A stretch of DNA of 35,233 nucleotides from a virus: IMG/VR virus record IMGVR_UViG_3300025162_001474, positions 1 through 35,233 of that record; one strand, written 5' to 3'. Positions 29,008-35,233 of the stretch are shown here, one piece after another (position 1 is the stretch's first letter; each line of letters opens with the position of its first letter). Made by a program: the position numbers and the translations under genes. The notes beneath the pieces were generated by a model. It saw nothing but the letters and a program-made list of their open reading frames with translations. It made no database searches and was not told where the DNA came from.

Positions 29008-29604
29008 ATGGGAAAATTAGAAGAAGCACAGATATTATGGAATGCTATTGGAACTGAAACAGAACCTGATGCCAATACCACTACAAGAGTCAGAAATGCA
29101 GCGACCAAAATAATTGATTTCATTTCCGATCTTGTAAACGTAGTATCGACGAAAGTTGACAAAGTAACCGGAAAAGCCTTATCAACTAATGATTATAGTA
29201 ATACAGAAAAAGCCGAAGTGGCTAAAGTTGCAGACAAAGTGGATAAAATTGCCGGAAAGAGTTTATCTACTAATGATTATAGCAATGTAGCCAAAGCCGA
29301 AGTTGCAAAAGTCACAGACAAAGTAGATAAGATTGCCGGGAAAGGATTGTCAACAAATGATTTTAGCAATGATGCCAAAGCGGAAGTGGCTAAAATAGCT
29401 GATAAAGTAAATACGGACTTCTTTAATTCTACTATAGAAGATGAATCTGCTGAAAGGTCTTCAGGCGATACTGCACTTCAAGATGAAATTAATGTTATTG
29501 ACGGACAACTTGGGAATATAAAATCCTTTATCAATCAGTTTCTAATCACCGAAACAGGCGAATTAATTCTGGATATAAATAACAATATAATAGTAACTCT
29601 TTAA
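29008..29604 (+). CDS. fibre-like prophage protein with three 28-residue repeats
   Basis: 198 residues from the ATG at 29008; the longer frame to 28933 would read through the terminator. After a helical start (EEAQILWNAIGTETEPDANT), three tandem 28-residue units occur (about 49-132), each with VDK-x-x-GK-x-LSTND-[YF]-SN followed by KAEVAKV. This V-D-K-x-x-G-K-x-L-S-T-N-D motif is widespread in trimeric tail-fibre and baseplate proteins, where it caps coiled-coil segments. The C-terminus is helical and ends LITETGELILDINNNIIVTL, a likely trimerisation or attachment part. The copies are close enough at the DNA level (84-base unit) that the copy number could change by recombination. Likely a short tail fibre or connector. 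Confidence 0.65.
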   Translation: MGKLEEAQILWNAIGTETEPDANTTTRVRNAATKIIDFISDLVNVVSTKVDKVTGKALSTNDYSNTEKAEVAKVADKVDKIAGKSLSTNDYSNVAKAEVAKVTDKVDKIAGKGLSTNDFSNDAKAEVAKIADKVNTDFFNSTIEDESAERSSGDTALQDEINVIDGQLGNIKSFINQFLITETGELILDINNNIIVTL

Positions 29605-29615
29605 TAATTAATATC

Positions 29616-30353
29616 ATGGCTCACATAACGGATTATTTCGAAAACAGTTTGGAACAAACTAATCCTGGAAAAGGATTGGATGCCCGTATGGGAATAGAAA
29701 TCAGCAAACGACCTACCATTGTTATTCCACGACTTGAAGTTCAGGTTCGTAAAACACCAACAAATGGCATTTCCAATACGGTTATCGTAAAAGTGTATAC
29801 GGAACAAAACACTGAATACATGAAACTTAATCCGGTAATTGTATTGATGCGGAAACACAATGCCAAAAGGAAAATGAATGGAAGTCAGGTAGTACTGAAG
29901 CACGGAAAAAACAAATGGGTAGAACCGGGAAGACAGTACGAAATGGATTCACCCAAGAGTAAAACAAACTACCTGTCGAGTAGACGCGATTTTCAGTTTA
30001 AAATTCAAAATTGCTCCTGGTTCACACCCAGATTAATTTCGGACACTTCAATCGCTATGAGTGCTGATTATCTGATGGATTCATTTATCAGGAATCTTTC
30101 GAGCGATGCCCCAAATTTTTTATTAATGACCAGCAATGGATCTACTCAGGTACCTGAAGGTAAAAGTGCTGTTAGTTTATTTGGGTTAGCATTACGCATT
30201 GACAACCCAAAATTTGCAGGTGACATTCAGGCTTATCCGAAATGTACCATGTACCAGCGAGAACCCAAATACCTGTATGGAGAGATTACCAAAGTGCTTT
30301 TTCGGTTGGAAGTGAAAGATGATTTTCCGATAAAATCCTTGGCGGTTTTATAA
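29616..30353 (+). CDS. prophage structural protein, unknown
   Basis: 245 residues starting 11 bases after the fibre-like gene. Beta-rich segments (RPTIVIPRLEVQVRKTPTNG, NTVIVKVYTEQNTEYMKLNP) suggest a tail-tube or baseplate part. The LSSRRDFQFKIQNCSWFTP and YQREPKYLYGEITKVLFRLE regions match nothing I recognise. No signal peptide or membrane segment. An inverted repeat follows the stop by 7 bases. Confidence 0.5.
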   Translation: MAHITDYFENSLEQTNPGKGLDARMGIEISKRPTIVIPRLEVQVRKTPTNGISNTVIVKVYTEQNTEYMKLNPVIVLMRKHNAKRKMNGSQVVLKHGKNKWVEPGRQYEMDSPKSKTNYLSSRRDFQFKIQNCSWFTPRLISDTSIAMSADYLMDSFIRNLSSDAPNFLLMTSNGSTQVPEGKSAVSLFGLALRIDNPKFAGDIQAYPKCTMYQREPKYLYGEITKVLFRLEVKDDFPIKSLAVL

Positions 30354-30360
30354 AAAAAAC

Positions 30361-30406
30361 GAACCACAACTGGGCTATATTTCAAGACACCGAGTGTTTG
30401 TGGTTC
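30361..30406. repeat. inverted repeat GAACCACAA/TTGTGGTTC
   Basis: Perfect 9-base arms (30361-30369 and 30398-30406) enclose 28 bases that include a small ACAC/GTGT hairpin. On the minus strand a run of eight Ts follows, so it fits a leftward terminator, although no leftward gene is known. The remaining gap to 30560 holds nothing recognised. Confidence 0.55.
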
Positions 30407-30560
30407 ATATACAAGTGATACCAAAGTCTGGAATCACCATTAATCGAGCCTCAAGCTATATGATCCTACCGAAGCAGTCATAGGTATGAGATTCGAATAC
30501 ACAAAAGTAATACTAATTTTTCTTTAAAACAAGTGTTTTTTACAATAAACAAAATCGATT

Positions 30561-31031
30561 ATGCAACTCAACACAATTCTAAAATGGGCACTGTCATTCG
30601 CCACTGGTTTTTTGACCCTGATAGAGCCAACTTTCCCTTTCATTCTTATTTGTGCCATGGCAATTTCATTGGATGCATATTCAGCTTACAGGCTGAGTAA
30701 ACGAGTGAAAGCAAAAACCGGAAAGGGAACCGGCAAATTCCGTTCAAGCAAAGGCAGTAAAGTATTTGTAACCACCATTCAAATGCTTGCCTTAATTGTA
30801 TTAGCGTATCTGATAGATACTAAAATACTGGTCATGTTCAACGGTCTGTATCTTGCCAACTACGTTTCATTGGTTTTCTGCTTTATTCAGATATGGTCGA
30901 TTCTTGAAAATGAAAGCAGCATGAATGACAAGCCCTGGGCAAAAATTGCACAGCGCATTATGGTGGACAAAGCCGAGCGGCATTTCGATATTGATTTGCA
31001 TGAATTGAAAGAACCGGAGGACGTAAAATGA
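30561..31031 (+). CDS. phage holin-like membrane protein
   Basis: 156 residues with four hydrophobic segments (about 8-20, 26-41, 73-91 and 93-115) and a basic loop KRVKAKTGKGTGKFRSSKGS between the second and third. It is followed by an acidic tail. Size, membrane pattern and position directly before a lysozyme gene, overlapping it by four bases (ATGA), identify it as the holin that would form pores in the inner membrane. It resembles the holin family common in Bacteroidota prophages. Confidence 0.7.
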   Translation: MQLNTILKWALSFATGFLTLIEPTFPFILICAMAISLDAYSAYRLSKRVKAKTGKGTGKFRSSKGSKVFVTTIQMLALIVLAYLIDTKILVMFNGLYLANYVSLVFCFIQIWSILENESSMNDKPWAKIAQRIMVDKAERHFDIDLHELKEPEDVK

Positions 31032-31504
31032 AGCTAAGCAAAAAAGGGCTTGACTTACTCAAGCAGTTGGAAGGATTTCGCTCAAAACCCTATCTGTGTT
31101 CTGCAGGTGTTCCGACCATTGGATATGGAAGTACCCGCTACTCAAACGGGGTAAGAGTAAGTTTGAAAGACCCTGAAATAAGCGAAGCAAAAGCAGTTGA
31201 AATGTTGATTTTTGATGTAACAGCATTTGAAAATGATGTAACAATGCTCACCAAAACAGTTATCCTTACTCAAAATAAGTTTGATGCATTAGTGCTTTTT
31301 GCCTACAATGTAGGTTCTGACATTGATATAGACACAATACCTGAAGGACTTGGCGATAGTGGGTTGTTGAAGAAAATACTCAAAAATCCAAATGATGCCA
31401 GCATTGCACCCGAATTTATGAAATGGGTACATGCAGGTGGAAAAATCTCCAATGGATTAATAAAACGAAGAGAAATTGAATCAAACTTATACTTTGCAGC
31501 ATGA
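31028..31504 (+). CDS. GH24 (T4-type) phage lysozyme
   Basis: 158 residues. The active-site region reads LEGFRSKPYLCSAGVPTIGYG, with Glu15 as the catalytic acid and Thr30, which match Glu11 and Thr26 of T4 lysozyme; the position of Asp20 is held by Cys24. Work on T4 lysozyme reported that Cys at this place keeps much activity, so the enzyme can be functional. The rest (TQNKFDALVLFAYNVGS, GLIKRREIE) is typical of GH24, the family that cleaves peptidoglycan between MurNAc and GlcNAc. No N-terminal signal is present, so export depends on the holin encoded just upstream. It overlaps both neighbours by four bases. Confidence 0.9.
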   Translation: MKLSKKGLDLLKQLEGFRSKPYLCSAGVPTIGYGSTRYSNGVRVSLKDPEISEAKAVEMLIFDVTAFENDVTMLTKTVILTQNKFDALVLFAYNVGSDIDIDTIPEGLGDSGLLKKILKNPNDASIAPEFMKWVHAGGKISNGLIKRREIESNLYFAA

Positions 31505-31992
31505 AAACAACTTTTTATCTATTACTCATAGCAATCACACTTTTGGCTTGTCGAACCACCAAAAGTGCAACTGAAAACACGATAGTAACCGAAACTAAAA
31601 CCACTCAGCAATCGGACAGCAGCAAAACGAATGTCCGATTTGTGGAAAAGAACCTGGAACAAATCGAAAAACAATCGGGCGAATGGTCAGCTAAACTGAC
31701 AACCTACGACACCACTTTGCCAGTGGAAAAGGCCACCGGCAAACCGCCAGTGAAAAGTGAATTGCTGATAACCAACAAAACTCATGAGGAAATAAAAACA
31801 ACTGAAAAGGTCATATCAAAATCACTTGCTGAACATAAAATTTCTGTCAAATCAGAATCGAGTAAAAAAGAAAAAACCCACAATTCAGAACAATCAAGTC
31901 GTTGGTGGGTGTGGATTCTGGTGGGAATAGGAATTCCAATTTTGTTGTTTTTAGGATGGAAATTAGTACCTAAGTATTGGAAATTAGTTTAA
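31501..31992 (+). CDS. one-gene (u-type) spanin lipoprotein
   Basis: 163 residues. The N-terminus is a type II signal with LLAC (Cys17), which would anchor it to the outer membrane. The middle is a polar, charged helical region without cysteines, and the C-terminus has a transmembrane segment (about 135-152: WWVWILVGIGIPILLFLG) followed by a short basic tail. A lipoprotein at one end and a membrane anchor at the other is the layout of unimolecular spanins such as T1 gp11, which span the periplasm and fuse the membranes in the last step of lysis. The position after holin and lysozyme supports this. It overlaps the lysozyme gene by four bases, and a terminator follows 12 bases after the stop. 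Confidence 0.7.
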   Translation: MKTTFYLLLIAITLLACRTTKSATENTIVTETKTTQQSDSSKTNVRFVEKNLEQIEKQSGEWSAKLTTYDTTLPVEKATGKPPVKSELLITNKTHEEIKTTEKVISKSLAEHKISVKSESSKKEKTHNSEQSSRWWVWILVGIGIPILLFLGWKLVPKYWKLV

Positions 31993-32003
31993 TTCCTCAC
32001 TCA

Positions 32004-32032
32004 AACCTCACAGCAATGTGAGGTTTTTTTGT
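32004..32032 (+). terminator. terminator AACCTCACA/TGTGAGGTT after the lysis genes
   Basis: A perfect 9-bp stem (32004-32012 with 32017-32025), tetraloop GCAA and a T-run. It closes the holin-lysozyme-spanin unit. Confidence 0.85.
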
Positions 32033-32086
32033 CTTTTTTCTATCCTGAATTGTGCGTGTTCTTTGCATTTCTAAAAAGGAAATGTT

Positions 32087-35000
32087 ATGCAAAACGAAAG
32101 AGCACAAAGCACCGTAACCGTAAATGGAGAGCAAGCCAAACAGGAACTGAATCTATTGGAATCAAAAGCCATACGGTTACGTGAAGCCCTTATTCAAGCA
32201 GGGAAAGCCGCACCCAGTCCCGAAGCCGAAAGAGCATACAGCCGTTTGAAAAAAGAGCTGGCAGCTACCGACAAGGAAATACGCCAACTCACAAAATCCA
32301 ATTGGGATATCAAAAAGGTACTTGACAATCTGTCAGGAGCTTCCATGCGCGACCTTATCAAGGCTCAAAAGGAATTGACCAACTCTATGAATAAATCCAG
32401 CATAGACAGAAGTTCAGAAGCGTGGAAACAACACGCTAACCAACTTAAAGCAGTCAAAACAGAAATTGCCTTGGTCAATGCTGAAACAAAGGTAGGTCAA
32501 TCCGGCTTTATGAAATTTGCTGAATGGACTAATCAAACCTGGCAACTTTTCGCCGTAGCAGGAATGGCAATTACAGGAGTAATAACCGTGTTGAAAAAAT
32601 ACATGGATATGAAAAACGAATTGGAAGATACCACCGCCAATTTAAAAGCACTTACCGGCTTAGAGGATAAAGATGTAAACAAACTTAGAAAATGGGCGGA
32701 ACAAATGGCTTCTAATCCATTGGAAGGCACCGGTATTCGTATTCGTTCCTCAGTAAATGAAATTATGAATGCCTATAAATTAGTTGGTTCAGCAAAACCT
32801 GAATTACTGGCGTTTCCTGAACAACTGAACGAAGTAACAAAGAACGCCATGATCATGTCGGAAGCAGCCGCCATGCCATTGGCAGATGCAGTAATGGGAT
32901 TGACTACTTCATTAAATCAATACGGTGCAGCAGCCGATAAAAGCAGTCAATTTATTAATGTGTTAGGTGCAGGTGCAAAGTTTGGTGCAAAAGAAATACC
33001 CTACATTGGCGAAGCACTTACCAAATTTGGTGCATTAGCAAAAGATGCTAATGTACCATTAGAAGAATCGGTTGCAATAATCGAAACATTGGGTGCAAAA
33101 GGTCATCAGGCCGATGTGGTTGGTACCGGAATGAAACAAATGTTTGTAAAAATGATGGCAGGGGCAAAAGAAACCAATCCGGCGATTGTAGGTATGGACG
33201 TTGCACTCGACAACTTAAATAAAAAATTTAGCGGTCCCGGTGGATTTAATAAGATGATTGATATGTTTGGAGAACGTGAGGTGGTAATAGCACGTTCCTT
33301 AATTGCCAACCGCGAAGAATTTAAAAATCTGACAAAACAAGTTACAGGAACTCAAACAGCCATTGAACAGGCCGGAATTGCCAGTAATACCACCAATGCA
33401 AAAATAGCACAAGCTACCAATCAATTAGGAATTTTGGCTATGCAATTATTCGCTAATGTAAGTCCTGCATTTTTAAAAGTTGCAAATCTAACTAATGTAT
33501 TTCTTAAAGTCATAATACAACTGCCTGCATGGCTTAAAGAAAATGCTGGTTTATTGTGGACGCTTACCGGTGTAATGATAAGCTATACAATAGCAGTAAA
33601 TGCTTTTACAATAGCAGAAAAAGCAAAAAATGTACAGAGAGCAATAGGAACAGCTTTAGAAAAAGCCAATATGATAGCACAATTAGCCGGTTGCGCCATT
33701 CAACAACTTTTTGCCGGTAATTTAAGAACCTCACAACTTGCTATGAAAGCATTGAACGAAGAAATGAAACTGAATCCCTATATAGCAGTTGGAATTATAA
33801 TAGCAGCAGTAACAATCGGAATATACAAACTGGCAACCGGTTTGAGTACGGCAGAAAAAGCATGGAGGGATTATAAAATAAATAGTGAAATAGAAACAAG
33901 TTCAGCCAATCAACTTTTTGAAGCATTAAAAAAAGCAAGTGAGGGAACAGAATTAAGAGCAAAATACATAAAAGAAATAAATTCAAAATACGGAGAATAC
34001 TTACAGAATCAACTTACAGAAAAATCAAACTTAAATGATATTAACGAGGCACAAATGGCAGTCAATTCCTCTTTAAGAGAAAAAATAGCCATTGAAACTA
34101 GGGATGCAGCCAACGCAGAAACACTTAAAAATGCAATTAAAAATCAAGTGGAATACTTAGATGGGATTAAAAGTATAATTAAGAAAAAAGTAGGTGAGAA
34201 TTCAGCAGATATTTTGGTTGAAGAAGTAAAGAAAATTATTACTGAAAACCAAAATGATTTACCAAAAGCCAATAAACTGGCAAATGAATTTTTGCAAAAT
34301 AATACAGGGATTAAATTTGATCCGTTACACGTTGCTGTTTCAACAGATTATTCTGTTTATGTTCAACAATACGCAAATTCGCTTAAAGATATGAATAAAG
34401 ATATTTTAGAAACAGATAATAAATTTCAAAAAGTATTAAATGGTAGAGGTCCATTAATTATTTATGCACCGGGTAAATCAGATAGTAAAACCCCAAAAAT
34501 CAATCCAAAAGTCAATAACGAAGTTTACGACAACCCTAACGATGCTCAGAAAAAAGCATTGGAAGCTGTGGATATTTGGACAGCCAAAGAGCAGGATAAA
34601 GCCAAACAACGCCATTTAAAAGGATTGGACATCGAAGAGAAATACCAAAACAAACTGATTGACATTGCAGAGAAATCTCTCGAAAAGAAACAAAAACTTT
34701 ATTCCAAATCAGACAAAGAGTATTCCGACATTCAGGTACAACTGGATGATATCAGAATTAAACGGCAGGACGATGCCGAGAAATTAAGTCTGAAAGCAAT
34801 GAAGCAATTAAACGATGGTCGTTTTAATGCTATTGTTTTGTACGATAATGCTCAACGGGAGGAGGTGAATCAACAATTAGAGGATGGACTTATTTCAGAA
34901 GATGAGTATAAAAACTCCATTCTGGCATTGGATAAAGTACTTGCCGAATCCCGATTGTATGCTGCAAAGGAAAATGCGCATGAAATTGCCAGTTTTCAAT

Positions 35001-35233
35001 ATAAGTCAGACGAAGAACGAATTGCGGCAGTAGAAGCCTCCAACAAAGAAATTGAAAAAGCTGAAGAAAACCTGACTGCAGCCGAAAAAGCCATTCTACA
35101 CAAAAGTGCCGCTGATAAAAGAGAAATTCAACGACAGGTTGAAGAGTTGGAAAAGAAGTATGGAATTGATGAACGTAAATCCAAATACAAAGAGTATCAG
35201 GAAGGTTTGGTAGAATTGAAAAATAAGTACCAA
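32087..35233 (+). CDS. phage tail tape-measure protein, 3' end outside window
   Basis: 1049 codons are visible without a stop, so the gene continues past the right edge. The start is the ATG at 32087 after AAAAAGGAAATGTT. The protein opens with a coiled-coil region (GEQAKQELNLLESKAIRLRE and more), followed by a hydrophobic segment (about residues 152-166, WQLFAVAGMAITGVI). A tape-measure domain of the TP901/phage-related type follows (ADAVMGLTTSLNQYGAAADK, VLGAGAKFGAKEIPYIGEAL and MKQMFVKMMAGAKETNP). More hydrophobic segments lie near 485-505 and 565-580, and the rest is long charged coiled coil (EQDKAKQRHLKGLDIEEKY onwards). Tape-measure proteins set the tail length and help eject DNA. The length of the missing part cannot be judged. 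The gene is preceded by the lysis terminator, so it probably starts its own unit. Confidence 0.9.
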   Translation, partial: MQNERAQSTVTVNGEQAKQELNLLESKAIRLREALIQAGKAAPSPEAERAYSRLKKELAATDKEIRQLTKSNWDIKKVLDNLSGASMRDLIKAQKELTNSMNKSSIDRSSEAWKQHANQLKAVKTEIALVNAETKVGQSGFMKFAEWTNQTWQLFAVAGMAITGVITVLKKYMDMKNELEDTTANLKALTGLEDKDVNKLRKWAEQMASNPLEGTGIRIRSSVNEIMNAYKLVGSAKPELLAFPEQLNEVTKNAMIMSEAAAMPLADAVMGLTTSLNQYGAAADKSSQFINVLGAGAKFGAKEIPYIGEALTKFGALAKDANVPLEESVAIIETLGAKGHQADVVGTGMKQMFVKMMAGAKETNPAIVGMDVALDNLNKKFSGPGGFNKMIDMFGEREVVIARSLIANREEFKNLTKQVTGTQTAIEQAGIASNTTNAKIAQATNQLGILAMQLFANVSPAFLKVANLTNVFLKVIIQLPAWLKENAGLLWTLTGVMISYTIAVNAFTIAEKAKNVQRAIGTALEKANMIAQLAGCAIQQLFAGNLRTSQLAMKALNEEMKLNPYIAVGIIIAAVTIGIYKLATGLSTAEKAWRDYKINSEIETSSANQLFEALKKASEGTELRAKYIKEINSKYGEYLQNQLTEKSNLNDINEAQMAVNSSLREKIAIETRDAANAETLKNAIKNQVEYLDGIKSIIKKKVGENSADILVEEVKKIITENQNDLPKANKLANEFLQNNTGIKFDPLHVAVSTDYSVYVQQYANSLKDMNKDILETDNKFQKVLNGRGPLIIYAPGKSDSKTPKINPKVNNEVYDNPNDAQKKALEAVDIWTAKEQDKAKQRHLKGLDIEEKYQNKLIDIAEKSLEKKQKLYSKSDKEYSDIQVQLDDIRIKRQDDAEKLSLKAMKQLNDGRFNAIVLYDNAQREEVNQQLEDGLISEDEYKNSILALDKVLAESRLYAAKENAHEIASFQYKSDEERIAAVEASNKEIEKAEENLTAAEKAILHKSAADKREIQRQVEELEKKYGIDERKSKYKEYQEGLVELKNKYQ

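Noticed and set aside
30470-30510. tRNA-like T-loop string GATTCGAATAC
   Set aside because: No acceptor, anticodon or D-arm pairing could be built around it, and no CCA or conserved anticodon loop is visible.

Overview
The window looks like accessory DNA from a member of the Bacteroidota. The evidence is direct: several promoters carry the TAnnTTTG -7 box typical of that phylum (clear TATCTTTG copies at 1629, 19156 and 22490), start codons mostly lack a strong Shine-Dalgarno sequence, intergenic DNA is A+T rich, and many products belong to Bacteroidota families (FISUMP lipoprotein, DUF6712-type phage protein, ArdC-like and DUF3871-like mobile-element proteins). Every well-supported gene is on the + strand. 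No rRNA, tRNA or CRISPR array was found.

Layout. (1) 1-1399 is the end of a mobile-element region: a truncated ArdC-like ssDNA-binding protein, a DUF3871-like protein and a small SymE/AbrB-like protein, closed by palindromes and a terminator. (2) 1688-6225 holds separate cargo genes: a lipoprotein with three Fn3-like repeats and a C-terminal FISUMP domain, a PD-(D/E)XK protein, a small secreted repeat protein and an HNH protein, with a complex palindromic repeat between them. (3) 6716-17499 is the centre of the window and is best read as a composite defence locus in two transcription units. The first encodes an MmeI-like N6-adenine methyltransferase whose N-terminal nuclease site looks lost, an FRG-domain protein and a DUF3800 protein. 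The second encodes an SF2 helicase, a GIY-YIG protein, a TrlF-type PHP-ATPase and a small overlapping protein. A 512-base control region separates them; it has a terminator, a 20-base palindrome, a possibly frameshifted winged-helix ORF, and four TAGAC boxes spaced exactly 11 bases apart just ahead of the helicase gene. (4) 17724-23421 contains a DUF4365 protein with a BECR-like tail, a membrane protein / PD-(D/E)XK / beta-repeat group, a minimal FtsZ-like protein next to an altered metallophosphoesterase, and a WYL regulator. (5) 23619-35233 is prophage: portal, connector-type proteins, a repeat-bearing fibre-like protein, holin, lysozyme, one-gene spanin and a tape-measure protein cut by the window edge.

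How the parts may work together. The methyltransferase would mark host DNA; the helicase and GIY-YIG protein would supply translocation and cleavage in trans; FRG, DUF3800 and TrlF look like added effectors. The FRG gene carries a visible scar: the last 143 bases of the methyltransferase gene are repeated, in frame and without indels, right after the FRG gene. This suggests the FRG gene entered together with a second copy of the methyltransferase tail. The FtsZ-like/phosphoesterase pair is the other candidate for something undescribed, because both proteins have changes in their signature motifs.

Limits: all family assignments are from reading motifs by eye; composition statements are visual, and no database search was possible.
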